A DNA stretch of 64,000 nt from Hymenobacter psychrotolerans DSM 18569 (GTDB taxonomy: Bacteria; Bacteroidota; Bacteroidia; Cytophagales; Hymenobacteraceae). Below are positions 15,359 to 24,236 of this stretch, piece by piece. A program made the translations under genes and the position numbers. The stretch lies in the NCBI RefSeq assembly GCF_900142395.1, contig NZ_FRAS01000009.1, positions 62,001-126,000 on the forward strand, read 5' to 3'. Position 1 is the first letter of the stretch. The number at the start of each line of letters is the position of its first letter. Under the pieces are notes generated by a model, which searched no databases, was not told where the DNA came from, and saw nothing but the letters and a program-made list of their open reading frames with translations.

Positions 15359-16390
15359 CTACTCAAAATGGTTGAACCCCTGGGCGCGCAGCGGGATGGG
15401 CTGGCCGGCTTTGGTGATGAGGTTGGCGCCTTCGCTGCGGTCTACCATGTGCCCGATGATGGTGATATCGGGGTGGTTCTTGATTTTGTCGTGGTCTGAC
15501 AGCGGCACGGTGAAGAGCAGCTCGTAGTCTTCGCCGCCGTTGAGCATACACATAATGGGGTCTAGGCTGAACTCCTCGGCTACTTCCAGCGTGGGGTTGG
15601 CAATGGGCAGGTTCTCGGTGAACACGCGGGCCCCAGTGCCGCTGGCCTGGCAAAGGTGCAGCACTTCGGAAGCCAGCCCATCCGACACGTCAATCATGCT
15701 GGTGGGCACCACGCCCAGGTCGCGCAGCTCGTGCACCACGTCCATGCGGGCCTCGGGACGGAGCTGGCGCTGCAGCACATAGGGATACTTGGCGAGTTCG
15801 GGCTGGGTTTCGGGGTCGGCTTGCCAGGCTTGCTTTTCGCGCTCCAGCACCTGCAGGCCCAGGTAAGCTCCGCCCAGGTCGCCGGTTACGCAGAGCAGGT
15901 CGTTGGGCCCGGCGCCGCTGCGGCGCACGGCTTTTCCGGCCTCCACCTGGCCCAGCGCCGTAATGCCGATGGTCAACCCGCTGCGGCTGCCGGTGGTGTC
16001 GCCGCCCACCAGGTCCACGTTGTAGGCTTCGCAGGCCAGGCGCATCCCGTCGTACAGCTCCTCCACGGCTTCCACCGAAAACCGCGCCGGAATGCTCAGG
16101 GCCACCACAATCTGGGTAGGCAGCGCGTTCATAGCCGCAATATCCGACACGTTTACGGCCACGGCTTTGTAGCCCAGGTGCTTGAGCGGGCAGAACGTGA
16201 GGTCGAAGTGCACGCCTTCCACCAGCAGATCGGTGCTTACTACCACTTCCTGCCCGGCCGGCGGAGCCAGAATAGCCGCGTCGTCGCCGATGCCGAGGAT
16301 GGTGCTGGGCTGGTTGAGTTGAATGGTATCCTGAATCCGGCGAATCAGGCCGAATTCGCCTACTTTATCGAGAGGAGTGACGTCGCTCAT
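15359..16390 (-). CDS. thiL: Thiamine-monophosphate kinase
   Basis: 343 residues from ATG 16390. Phosphorylates thiamine monophosphate to thiamine diphosphate with ATP, the last step of cofactor synthesis. Motifs: GIGDDAAIL (33-41), STDLLVEGVHFD (52-63), AVNVSDIAAM (78-87), LVGGDTT and MIDVSDGLASE, which supply the Mg/ATP aspartates, and NGGEDYELLF near the C-terminus. An in-frame ATG at 16531 would add 47 residues that are not family-like and would span the -7 box at 16465-16472, so the shorter start is preferred. Monocistronic. No TPP riboswitch elements are visible in its leader. Confidence 0.95.
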   Translation of the reverse strand: MSDVTPLDKVGEFGLIRRIQDTIQLNQPSTILGIGDDAAILAPPAGQEVVVSTDLLVEGVHFDLTFCPLKHLGYKAVAVNVSDIAAMNALPTQIVVALSIPARFSVEAVEELYDGMRLACEAYNVDLVGGDTTGSRSGLTIGITALGQVEAGKAVRRSGAGPNDLLCVTGDLGGAYLGLQVLEREKQAWQADPETQPELAKYPYVLQRQLRPEARMDVVHELRDLGVVPTSMIDVSDGLASEVLHLCQASGTGARVFTENLPIANPTLEVAEEFSLDPIMCMLNGGEDYELLFTVPLSDHDKIKNHPDITIIGHMVDRSEGANLITKAGQPIPLRAQGFNHFE

Positions 16391-16464
16391 AAGGTCAGAG
16401 AGTTGGGGTAATGGAGTAACCGGGGCCGCTTTGCATACGCAGAACCAGCCGTGGCTGCCGACGG

Positions 16465-16472
16465 CAAAGGTA
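16465..16472 (-). promoter_or_regulatory. Candidate -7 box of thiL
   Basis: TACCTTTG on the minus strand, about 75 nt upstream of the chosen ATG. No clear -33 box. Confidence 0.55.
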
Positions 16473-16533
16473 CGCAACCGCACCGGAGCCTTCCGGCGCA
16501 GTTCAGGCCTCGACTTGCCGAACAGCTGCAATC

Positions 16534-16566
16534 AAAAAAGGCTGCCTCCGAAGAAGCAGCCTTTTT
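16534..16566 (-). terminator. Terminator of the lamin-tail T9SS gene
   Basis: AAAAAAGGCTGC pairs with GCAGCCTTTTT around a 9-10 nt loop. It lies 54 nt after the stop of the minus-strand gene at 16621. Confidence 0.8.
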
Positions 16567-16620
16567 ACTGAGGAATGCGGCACAACGGCTATAAAAACCG
16601 CAAGCCGTCTTACGGATGAA

Positions 16621-17742
16621 TTACTTCACCAGCAGCTCTTTGTAAAGCTTGGTCTGGCCATCCTTCGACACGAACTGCACGAAGTACAGACCGGCTTTCA
16701 GGCTCGAAATGTCAACGGTGATTTTCTCCGAGGTCAGGCCCTGGGGCTTCACGGAAATGCTCTGGCCGAGGCTGTTCAGAATAACGATGGAACCTACTTT
16801 CACGTCCTTCAGCTCGATGGTAGCCGAGCCGCTGGCGGGGTTAGGATATACGCTGATGCCGTTGTTGAATTTCTCCAGCACTTTCAGCGGGCCGTATACG
16901 CCGAAGGGGCCGGTGTAATCGTTGTGCTCACCGAGGCGCGAGTAGCTCTGGCCGCCGGGGTTAGAAGTGCCTCCGGGAGGGAAAGCGTAGCTATACGCTT
17001 TCCACTGGTCGGCAATGTTGTAGGTAGCAACTGCGGGGTTTACGCGGGTGCCCGACGAAACCGAAGGACGGCGCATCAGCGACTGGTTGGCCGAGGCTAC
17101 CAGCGGCTGTACACTCACACCATTCACGATAACCGGAGCATCGGCGGGGTTGGTGCCGCTCCACTGGCCGGTGCCGGTGCCACCGCCAGCAGGCAGCGGC
17201 TGGTTGCCGATTATGCCAAAGATATCCACCAATACCGGCGAGCCAACGCCGGCTGTGCCGCCCGTCCAGCGCACCAGACCCAGCGCGTCGTCACCGTTGA
17301 AGTAGCTTACGCTGCCGGTAGGAGCACCGCCCTGCGAAATGTAGTTCGGGCCGTTAACGTTGTAAGGAACGCCACCCCGCTGGTTGCCCTTGGTAGTCAG
17401 TTCCGTCAGAGTAGACTCACCGTTGACGTACACGAAAGCAGCCGCCGAGTTCAGGGTGTTGGCACCCGTAGCACGCATCAAACGCTCCTCGTCAATCGGG
17501 GTAGCGCTGCCGTTGGAATAGCGACGCACCGAGTAGGCGTTCAGGCTGACGGCCGAAGTCGTGGGGTTGAAGATTTCCAGGGCCCGCTCGTTGCCGGTGG
17601 AGTTGGAAACGCCGCCATTGTAGCTCACACCTGACTGATGAGCGCCCTCAATGTACTCGGAGAGAAACAATTCGGTGCCCTGGCCACGGGAAGTGAGAGC
17701 CGCCAGCAGCAGCGCAGACACCAGGAAGTAGTTCTTTTTCAT
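16621..17742 (-). CDS. Secreted lamin-tail-like protein with T9SS sorting domain
   Basis: 373 residues from ATG 17742 (MKKNYFLVSALLLAALTSRGQ: signal peptide). The mature start ELFLSEYIEG...RALEIFNPT and the later NGDDALGLVRW...LVDIFGIIG match the lamin-tail (LTD) domain, often found at the N-terminus of secreted nucleases, but no nuclease domain follows here. The C-terminal 80 residues (ISVYPNPASGSATIELKD ... GLYFVQF) form a type A T9SS sorting domain. The ATG 48 nt upstream is rejected because it lies just below the -7 box and adds no signal-like sequence. A cell-surface binding role is inferred. Confidence 0.85.
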   Translation of the reverse strand: MKKNYFLVSALLLAALTSRGQGTELFLSEYIEGAHQSGVSYNGGVSNSTGNERALEIFNPTTSAVSLNAYSVRRYSNGSATPIDEERLMRATGANTLNSAAAFVYVNGESTLTELTTKGNQRGGVPYNVNGPNYISQGGAPTGSVSYFNGDDALGLVRWTGGTAGVGSPVLVDIFGIIGNQPLPAGGGTGTGQWSGTNPADAPVIVNGVSVQPLVASANQSLMRRPSVSSGTRVNPAVATYNIADQWKAYSYAFPPGGTSNPGGQSYSRLGEHNDYTGPFGVYGPLKVLEKFNNGISVYPNPASGSATIELKDVKVGSIVILNSLGQSISVKPQGLTSEKITVDISSLKAGLYFVQFVSKDGQTKLYKELLVK

Positions 17743-17777
17743 GTAAGCAAAAGGTAAGTGTTTGACGAAACCGGCCG

Positions 17778-17785
17778 CAAAGATA
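17778..17785 (-). promoter_or_regulatory. -7 box of the lamin-tail T9SS gene
   Basis: TATCTTTG on the minus strand matches TAnnTTTG exactly, 36 nt upstream of the chosen ATG. Confidence 0.65.
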
Positions 17786-18126
17786 AGCACTTTGCCCGGG
17801 CTTTATACGTTATTAAATGATAAAGAGGTTGGCCTATATTACCGTAAATCCACTGTCTTAAAGCCAGATACCTGCCGGTACCCACCCTGATTTCTTTCCC
17901 TAAAAAGGACGAGCCATACTCGACATTCCCGGATTTCGGGGCAGCAGTAGCACGCAAAGGACTTTTCTGCGCCCCCTCTATGCGGAAGTACGGCAAATGC
18001 CGTTATTGGGCCCGGAGTCGCCAATAGCCCGATTAGAGGCCGCCACTCGCATTTTGCGGAGCAGGTTTCCTGTTTTGAGGAACCTCGTTTTGCTGCTGCT
18101 TGTCTTTCCGATTCTTACGTATTCAT
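17786..18126. other. Divergent intergenic region
   Basis: About 340 bp between the T9SS gene (-) and a lipoprotein gene (+). An AT-rich segment (17800-17850) lies upstream of the minus-strand promoter. No RNA gene, repeat or further hairpin was recognised. Confidence 0.6.
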
Positions 18127-18711
18127 ATGAAAAACACCCTCTGGCTGGCGCTGCTGCTGGCCGCGCTGCTCAGCGCCTGCAACCGCACCCCCAAGCCCTT
18201 CGATCCGGCGTCGGCGGCCGCTGCCAAAGCTCAGCTGGACGTGCTGCGTGACTCCGTGGACACCCGCTGGACTCAGATGATGGCCAGCGACGACGCCAAA
18301 ATTGTGGCCACCGCCCAGATGATCAGTGAGCTGGAGCGCAACCCCAGCACCGATAAGCAGCTGCTTCAACAGCTCAGCCGCGCCAACAGCCGCCTGCAGG
18401 CCCGCCGCTACCAGCAGCTCACCATGCAGTCGGCGCAGATAGACCAGTACGATATGGCGCAGGACTCGCTGCTCACTTCGCTGCGTGGCATCCTGCAGGC
18501 ACCCGGCGCGGCGGCACCCGGCACCACCGTCCAGAACACCTTCGCTACCATCGGCGAATACGACGGGCTGGTAGTGGGCTACCGCGTGCAGTACGACCGG
18601 GCCGCCAAGCAATTCAACAACTACCTGCAGCTGCACCGCAATGAGCTACAGAGCCTGGGCGGCAAGTACGGCCAGCTCACGCCGCTGCCGCTGTTTGAGC
18701 TGCAGGAGTAG
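18127..18711 (+). CDS. Helical lipoprotein, possibly LemA-like
   Basis: 194 residues from ATG 18127; lipobox LLSAC with Cys18, so an outer-membrane or periplasmic lipoprotein. The rest is largely alpha-helical and Gln/Ala-rich (residues 25-130), ending VQYDRAAKQFNNYLQLHR...LPLFELQE. That ending resembles the C-terminal part of LemA-fold proteins (YNxxVxxYN...), but the usual LemA N-terminal half is not obvious. Function unknown. A start 27 nt upstream would put charged residues before the signal peptide and is less likely. A long perfect terminator follows directly. Confidence 0.7.
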   Translation: MKNTLWLALLLAALLSACNRTPKPFDPASAAAAKAQLDVLRDSVDTRWTQMMASDDAKIVATAQMISELERNPSTDKQLLQQLSRANSRLQARRYQQLTMQSAQIDQYDMAQDSLLTSLRGILQAPGAAAPGTTVQNTFATIGEYDGLVVGYRVQYDRAAKQFNNYLQLHRNELQSLGGKYGQLTPLPLFELQE

Positions 18712-18722
18712 CCGGCAGTTTT

Positions 18723-18774
18723 CCGGCACAGAAAAGCCCGCTGCATAGCTATGCAGCGGGCTTTTCTGTGCCGG
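18723..18774. terminator. Perfect 26-bp-arm palindromic terminator
   Basis: The 52 nt from CCGGCACAGAAAAGCCCGCT onward form a perfect palindrome with almost no loop, 11 nt after the lipoprotein stop. There are A/T tracts inside the stem but no long T-run outside it. Confidence 0.8.
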
Positions 18775-18943
18775 GAATGAAACAACGTTTCATTAAATTT
18801 TCGGGCCGGTGCAACCTCCTCCTTCGCATTCAACTCTTTAGGGCAAACCAGCGGTTATGGTGCACAGCACTATGAGCTGTTTGGTTGAGTTGGTTGTGGA
18901 AAAGGCGTCCGGAATATTCCGGCCGCTTTTTTACGTTTTACGG

Positions 18944-20689
18944 CTACAGCTTGGCCATTTCGTCGCGCACGAAATCGGCGAGGGTGCGCAGGTAGTCAGT
19001 GCTGAAATCGAAGCGGATGCCAGCGGCGGCGTAGATGTCGCCGATGGGCGCGGTGTAGCCCAGCGCCAGCGCGCGTTTGTAGGCTGCCAGGCCCTCCTGC
19101 GGATTCTGGCGGTAGTTGCGCCACACCGCAATGGCCCCGAGCTGCGCCATAGCATACTCGATGTAGTAGAACGGCACTTCGTAGAGGTGCAGCTGCTTCT
19201 GCCACAAATACGGCTTGAAGCCTTCCAGTCCTTTCCAGCTCACGGTGCGCTGGTTGAACTCATCGAAAATCTGCTGCCACTGCTGGTGCCGCTGCTCCTC
19301 GGTATGCTCCGGGTTTTCGTACACCCAGTGCTGAAATTTGTCGATGGTGGCCACCCAGGGGAAGGTTTCCAGCACGCTTTCGAGGTGGGTTTTCTTGGCC
19401 CGCCGCAGCTCATCGGCGTCTGAGAAGAACACGTCCCAGTGGTCCATGCTCATCAGCTCCATGCTCATAGAAGCCAGCTCAGCTACCTCAGATGGCGGGT
19501 GCTTGTCGGCGCCCAGCGGCAGGTTGCGGGTCAGGAAGGAGTGCACGGCGTGGCCGCCCTCGTGCAACATCGTCACGACGTCGCGCAGGGAGCTGGTGGC
19601 GTTCATGAAAATGAAGGGCACGCCGGTTTCGTCGAGCGGGTAGTTGTAGCCGCCGGGGGCTTTGCCTTTGCGGCTTTCCAAGTCGAGGTGGCCCATCTGG
19701 CGCATCGTGCGCAGGCAGTCACCCAAATAGGGGTCGAGGCGCTGGAATACGGTGATGGTTTTTTCCAGCAGCTCCTCCCCCGTCTCAAACGGGCGCATGG
19801 GCGGCTTGCCGCTCACGTCCACGTCCAGGTCCCAGGGGCGCAGCTCGGGCAGCGCCAGGTCCTGGCGGCGCTCCAGGTCCAGGTCGTCAATCAGCGGCAC
19901 CACCGTTTCGCGGATAGCCTGGTGGAAGTTGCGACAGTCCTGCGGTGTGTAGTCGAAGCGACCCAGCGCCGCGAACATATAGTCGCGGAAGTTGGGGAAG
20001 TCAGCATTCAGGGCCATCTGGTGGCGCAGGCCAATCAGCTCGGTGTAGAGCGAGTCCAGCGGCTCGGAGTCGCGGAGGCGGCGGGCCTGAATGGCGCGGT
20101 AGGCCTCTTCGCGCATCGCCCGGTCGGGGCTTTTGAGCAGGTCGGCGGCCCGGGGCAGCGTCATTTCTTCGCCGTCCAGGGTCACGGTCATGGCCCCGGC
20201 AATGGCGGCGTACTGCTGCTGCTTGGTGCTAATGTCGGTTTTGAGCGGGATGTTCTCGGAGCGGTAGATTTCCAGCGCCTGCCGCACCGAGCGCAGAAAC
20301 ACGCGGTAGCGCTGCGGGTCCAGCTCCGGCAGAAACTCCGAGGCCATCATCTTCTCATTCAGGGCGTGGTCATAGGGCGCCACGTTGGGCTCTATCTCGT
20401 TCACGAAAAACTGAAACGCCGTGCTGCTCGCTTCATCCTGCGTGTCGCAGGTCATGCGGATATAGCGCCAGGCCAGGTCTTCGCTCAGCACCGATTCCAG
20501 TTCCGAACGGTCGAGCAGCCAGCGCTCCAGCTCCTGGCCGGAAGCAATGGTCCGGTCGAGCAGCTCCACGAAAAAGGGCTCCAGCGCGGTCCAGTCGGTC
20601 ACAGTAAAGTCTTCGGGCAGATAGTGCCGGGGCGGGCGCTGGGTATCAGTAGCAGAAGCGGCCTGCAAATCAAGGGAAGTAGTCGTCAT
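18944..20689 (-). CDS. M3-family oligoendopeptidase (PepF-like)
   Basis: 581 residues, normal for the family. Zinc site HEGGH (His376, Glu377, His380) followed by a third-ligand glutamate in SEVAELASMSMEL about 25 residues later. N-terminal helical domain before it (DLESRKGKAPGGYNYP precedes the catalytic part). Such enzymes cleave short peptides in the cytoplasm after larger proteases have acted; no signal peptide is present (MTTTSLDLQAAS...). Start ATG 20689 is supported by conserved-looking residues soon after. It is the second gene after the reductase on the same strand, 132 bp apart, with no terminator seen between them, so co-transcription is possible. Confidence 0.92.
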   Translation of the reverse strand: MTTTSLDLQAASATDTQRPPRHYLPEDFTVTDWTALEPFFVELLDRTIASGQELERWLLDRSELESVLSEDLAWRYIRMTCDTQDEASSTAFQFFVNEIEPNVAPYDHALNEKMMASEFLPELDPQRYRVFLRSVRQALEIYRSENIPLKTDISTKQQQYAAIAGAMTVTLDGEEMTLPRAADLLKSPDRAMREEAYRAIQARRLRDSEPLDSLYTELIGLRHQMALNADFPNFRDYMFAALGRFDYTPQDCRNFHQAIRETVVPLIDDLDLERRQDLALPELRPWDLDVDVSGKPPMRPFETGEELLEKTITVFQRLDPYLGDCLRTMRQMGHLDLESRKGKAPGGYNYPLDETGVPFIFMNATSSLRDVVTMLHEGGHAVHSFLTRNLPLGADKHPPSEVAELASMSMELMSMDHWDVFFSDADELRRAKKTHLESVLETFPWVATIDKFQHWVYENPEHTEEQRHQQWQQIFDEFNQRTVSWKGLEGFKPYLWQKQLHLYEVPFYYIEYAMAQLGAIAVWRNYRQNPQEGLAAYKRALALGYTAPIGDIYAAAGIRFDFSTDYLRTLADFVRDEMAKL

Positions 20690-20821
20690 AAGAGCATATG
20701 ATACGCGGAAAACGGGCGGAGTGGTGCCTCGTTTCCCACGAAAGAGCTGAAAAACCGACGCTCAGACGCGGAGCATCTGCCAGCCGCCGGTTTTAATCAA
20801 AAGCTTCGGGCGGGCTATTGT

Positions 20822-21928
20822 TTAATCTATTTCGATAACCACGTCCCGGGTCATCGGGTGGCCGACGCACACCAGCACATAGCCCTGCTTCATTTCAGCA
20901 TCGGAAAGGCCTTCGCGCTCATCCAGGTGTACTTTGCCGGAAAGGCACTTGCCGCGGCAGGCGGTGCACAGGCCGGCCTGGCACGAATACGGCAGGTCGA
21001 TGTCCAGGTCGAGGGCGGCTTCCAGAATGGTCTGGCTGGGCTGTACTTCAAACTGGTACTCCGTGCCCTCGTAGTTCACGGTCACGGTGCGCGTCACCAG
21101 TTGGCCATCGTCGTCGGCATCCGACACGTCGCCGTGGCCGGTGGGCTGGGCGGCGGCGGTTTCCTGCGAATCGGCGGCGGCCACGAAACTCTCGCGCCGG
21201 ATGCGGCTTTCAGGCACGCCCAGCAGCTCCAGCGCCGAGCGGGCTTCGGCCATCATGCCTTCGGGGCCGCAGAGGTAGTACTCGGCCTGGGCCGGCGGCA
21301 CCTGGCGCTGCTCCAGAATACGCAGCAGCATGGTGCGGTTGAGGCGGCCGACATGCTGATGGGCCGCTACCGGGCCGGTGGGCTGGCTGTAGATGTGCTC
21401 TACCTGCAGGCGGCCGCCGCTCTGGGCCTCCAGCTGCCGCAGCTGCTCCCGGAATATCACGGATTCCTCGTTGCGGTTGCCGTACACGAGTAGTACCTGG
21501 CTGCGGGGCTCATCGCGCAGCGCCGCTTTCAGCATGCTCATCAGGGGCGTGATACCGGAGCCGGCGCCCACCAGCACCAGCGAGCGGGCGGTACCAGAGT
21601 TGGGGCTGAACGTAAAATTGCCGAGCGGGGCCATAGCCTCCAGCTGCTGCCCCACGCGCACCGTATCGAGCAGGTAGTTGCTGACCAGCCCGCCTACCAC
21701 GCGCTTCACCGTCACGGACAGGCGCGGCGCTTCGCTGGGCGTGCTGCTGAGCGAGTAGGCCCGGCGCTCTTTTTTGCCGCCCGGTCCGCAGGGCAGAATC
21801 AGGGTCAGGAACTGGCCCGGCGCGCTGGCAATGGGCTGGCGGCCGGGTGCTTCCAGGTGAATGGTAACGGCATCGGTGGTTTCCTGGGTGAGGGCAACGA
21901 CGGTAAGCGTAAGATATGGACTACTCAT
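20822..21928 (-). CDS. Flavin/2Fe-2S oxidoreductase (PaaE / phthalate-reductase-like)
   Basis: 368 residues from ATG 21928. FAD-binding domain first (RAYSLSSTPSE, then VGGLVSNYLLD), then the NAD(P) domain (LVLVGAGSGITPLMSML; YLCGPEGMM), and a C-terminal plant-type ferredoxin domain with Cys316, Cys321, Cys324 and Cys354 (SCQAGLCTACRG...LVCVGHP). It carries electrons from NAD(P)H through FAD to the iron-sulfur cluster and on to a partner oxygenase or other acceptor. The 1,2-phenylacetyl-CoA epoxidase reductase PaaE has this order, but no paaABC genes are near, so the partner is unknown. An acidic linker (GDVSDADDDGQ) joins the last domain. The longer frame from 22066 is rejected as non-conserved. 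Confidence 0.88.
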   Translation of the reverse strand: MSSPYLTLTVVALTQETTDAVTIHLEAPGRQPIASAPGQFLTLILPCGPGGKKERRAYSLSSTPSEAPRLSVTVKRVVGGLVSNYLLDTVRVGQQLEAMAPLGNFTFSPNSGTARSLVLVGAGSGITPLMSMLKAALRDEPRSQVLLVYGNRNEESVIFREQLRQLEAQSGGRLQVEHIYSQPTGPVAAHQHVGRLNRTMLLRILEQRQVPPAQAEYYLCGPEGMMAEARSALELLGVPESRIRRESFVAAADSQETAAAQPTGHGDVSDADDDGQLVTRTVTVNYEGTEYQFEVQPSQTILEAALDLDIDLPYSCQAGLCTACRGKCLSGKVHLDEREGLSDAEMKQGYVLVCVGHPMTRDVVIEID

Positions 21929-22132
21929 TGACGGCGTGGAGAGCTTAGGGGACTTAAGGACTGGAAACAGGCTGCAAAGTACGGGATTCTGTAGCGGAAG
22001 CTTTAGCTTGCGCGGCCGGAACCCGGCGTGTAAGATCTTGCCGTTTGGCGCCGCTGCCCTGCCCAAAAGCCCGCCCCCGCGTAGCGCCGGGCGCTTCCCG
22101 GGCCGGCTGGTCGTCGCCGGCTGCTTGGCCGC

Positions 22133-22159
22133 TCTGCCGGCAACCGGGTTGCCGGCAGA
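22133..22159. promoter_or_regulatory. Perfect 13-bp inverted repeat upstream of the M23 gene
   Basis: TCTGCCGGCAACC and its exact complement are separated by one base, about 35 nt before the start codon of the M23 peptidase gene and just upstream of a TATCCTTG (near -7) box at 22181-22188. It may be an operator or a leader hairpin; no T-run follows. Confidence 0.5.
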
Positions 22160-22193
22160 ACTTTTCCGCGTTTCTGCTCTTATCCTTGCCTAT

Positions 22194-22880
22194 ATGCTTT
22201 CTGACCTGCTTGAACGCCACCAGCACGAGTTCGGCCCGGTGCTGCCCGTCGACCTGAACGCCCCCGATGTAGCCCGCCTCGATTTCACGGCGGCCAACCC
22301 ACTTCTGCGCGACGCTGACCTGCGCGACACCGCTGCTTTTGAGGCTTTGGTAGCGCGGCTGCTGGCCAGCCAGGAGGCCCACATCGGTGTGGGTGGCTAC
22401 CTCGAAAACCGCATTATCTACCGCCGCAGCCCCGGCCTGTTCGGCGACCCGGCCGTGCCGGCCCGCTCGCTGCATCTGGGCGTAGATGTGTGGCTGCGGG
22501 CCGGTACGCCGGTGCTGGCTCCGCTGGATGCTACCGTACACAGCGTGCAGGACAACGACAACTTCGGCGACTATGGCCCGACCGTTATTCTGCAGCATCA
22601 GCTGGAGGGCGACACGTTTTATACCCTCTACGGCCACCTGAGCCGCCGCGAAACCGCGCTGCTGCGGCCCGGCATGGTCATCGAGAAGGGCCAGACATTC
22701 ACGGAGGTAGGCCCCGCCCCCGAAAACGGCGACTGGCCGCCACATCTGCATTTCCAGGTTATTGCCGATATGCTGGGGCTGGCAGGCGACTTTCCGGGCG
22801 TGGCACTGCCCGAGGAGCAGGAAAAATGGGCCGCGCTGTGCCCCAACCCTAACCTGATTCTGCAGAGCCAGTGGCTGTAG
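22194..22880 (+). CDS. M23-family metallopeptidase (LytM domain)
   Basis: 228 residues from ATG 22194. The lysostaphin-type zinc site is present: His94-x3-Asp98 (HLGVD), YGHLS (His148) and HLHF (His184, His186). Such enzymes cut peptide cross-links in peptidoglycan. No signal peptide or membrane anchor is visible at this start, and the ORF upstream to 21861 reads through low-complexity, GC-rich DNA; the export route is therefore unclear. The N-terminal 70 residues are a family-specific helical region. It is followed 64 nt later by the ferredoxin-cyclase gene on the same strand, probably one transcript. Confidence 0.85.
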   Translation: MLSDLLERHQHEFGPVLPVDLNAPDVARLDFTAANPLLRDADLRDTAAFEALVARLLASQEAHIGVGGYLENRIIYRRSPGLFGDPAVPARSLHLGVDVWLRAGTPVLAPLDATVHSVQDNDNFGDYGPTVILQHQLEGDTFYTLYGHLSRRETALLRPGMVIEKGQTFTEVGPAPENGDWPPHLHFQVIADMLGLAGDFPGVALPEEQEKWAALCPNPNLILQSQWL

Positions 22881-22944
22881 CGGCCTGACCGGTTCGTTCT
22901 GCCTGCTGCTTCGCCTACCTGCTGCCCATCTTGACTTTTCCGGC

Positions 22945-23892
22945 ATGGCTTCCCTGGTTGTACTACCTGATAACAAGCAATTCGACAGCCTGCCGGGCGA
23001 AACTATTCTGGCGGCCGACCTGCGCAACGGTATTGCGCATGTGCACGCCTGCGGGGGCCTTGCCCGCTGCTCTACCTGCCGGGTGCTGGTGCTTGACGGA
23101 CTGGAGCACCTGCCCCCACGCAACGACCTGGAACAGACCTTAGCCGCGCGCATCAACCTCCCTCCGACCATGCGGCTGGCCTGCCAGACGGCGCTAGCGG
23201 AAGGCACCGTCCGGTTCCGGCGGCCGGTGATTGACGAATTGGATATTCAGCTGGCCCGCCAAGGGCTTACGCACGCCGACCAGCGGCTGGGCGAGGAGAA
23301 AAAGCTGGCCGTCCTGTTCTCCGACATCGAAGACTATACGGCGTTTGCCGAAGCCATTCCCGCGTACGACGTTATCCATGTCCTCAACCGCTACTTCGGG
23401 CTGATGAGCGAAGTAGTACGTGCCCACCATGGCTACATCAGCGACTATATCGGCGACGGGCTGATGGTGGTTTTCGGGCTGGAAGACGAAGCTACTGCCG
23501 CCGCCGATGCCGTGGCGGCAGCCCGCGCCATGCTACAGGCCCTTGAGCGCCTGAACCCCTATCTGCGCAGCATGTACGGCTGCGGCTTCCGTATCCGGAT
23601 TGGTATTCATTACGGCGAGGTAGTGGTCGGGCACATTGGGGGAGCGGAGCTGCGCAAGCTGGCCACCATCGGCGACACCGTGAATGTGGCCGCCCGCATT
23701 GAGGCCGCCAACAAGGAGTGCGGCACGGCGCTGCTGGTGTCGCAGGCTGTGGTGGACGAGCTGGGCGATGCGCTGGCCGTGCGCCGGGGTTTCCTGACTC
23801 CACTGAAGGGCAAAAAAGGGCTGCACCGCCTGTATGAGGTTAATCTGGAAGAACCGGCCGGCTTCGGCAGCTCTAGCGACCTGAGCCACTAG
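22945..23892 (+). CDS. Ferredoxin-fused class III adenylate/guanylate cyclase
   Basis: 315 residues. The N-terminal domain is a 2Fe-2S ferredoxin with Cys36-x5-Cys42-x2-Cys45 and Cys80, the adrenodoxin-like spacing. From about 118 a class III cyclase catalytic domain follows: metal aspartates Asp127 (LFSDIEDYT) and Asp171 (YIGDGLMVVFG), and the transition-state region ATIGDTVNVAARIEAANK. It should make cAMP (or cGMP; the base-specifying residues look cAMP-like) with activity tuned by the cluster's redox state. There is no membrane segment, so it is cytoplasmic. The divergent neighbour is a ferredoxin-type reductase, a possible electron source; that pairing is inference. A terminator follows at 23958. 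Confidence 0.9.
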   Translation: MASLVVLPDNKQFDSLPGETILAADLRNGIAHVHACGGLARCSTCRVLVLDGLEHLPPRNDLEQTLAARINLPPTMRLACQTALAEGTVRFRRPVIDELDIQLARQGLTHADQRLGEEKKLAVLFSDIEDYTAFAEAIPAYDVIHVLNRYFGLMSEVVRAHHGYISDYIGDGLMVVFGLEDEATAAADAVAAARAMLQALERLNPYLRSMYGCGFRIRIGIHYGEVVVGHIGGAELRKLATIGDTVNVAARIEAANKECGTALLVSQAVVDELGDALAVRRGFLTPLKGKKGLHRLYEVNLEEPAGFGSSSDLSH

Positions 23893-23957
23893 CTGCACCG
23901 GGAGGGCGCAGCATAGCCGCCCTTCACTGCCACATCCGCTGCCGACCTTGCCACAAG

Positions 23958-24003
23958 GCCCGGCCTGACTACGCCCGTTGCGGCAGTCGGGCCGGGCTTT
24001 TTT
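23958..24003 (+). terminator. Rho-independent terminator
   Basis: GCCCGGCCTGACT pairs with AGTCGGGCCGGGC (one mismatch), directly followed by seven T. It ends the M23-cyclase transcript. Confidence 0.9.
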
Positions 24004-24236
24004 GGTGATGCAACGGCCTGAATTTCGCGCGACGCGCCTGCTGCGGGGAGGCAGCTCCGTATTTCCACGCACAGGCTAACCGCTTAAAAATCAGTATTTA
24101 TTCCTTCCCTCCGTTTTCGTTTGCCGGCGCGGGCAAGCCGTATAGCAGGAGAGTTTTTCTTGTACCGGCAGCCTGCCTGCATCGGCAACTAGGCCCTGGC
24201 AGTACGGCCGCCTCTACCGGTTCACTCTATACTAGT
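24004..24236. other. Intergenic region before the Ser/Gly-rich genes
   Basis: About 230 bp with a T/A-richer patch near 24090-24120. No convincing -7 box, RNA or repeat was found. Confidence 0.5.

Noticed and set aside
16391..16470. TPP riboswitch in the thiL leader.
   Set aside because: No conserved CTGAGA or paired-stem pattern of the THI element was seen.
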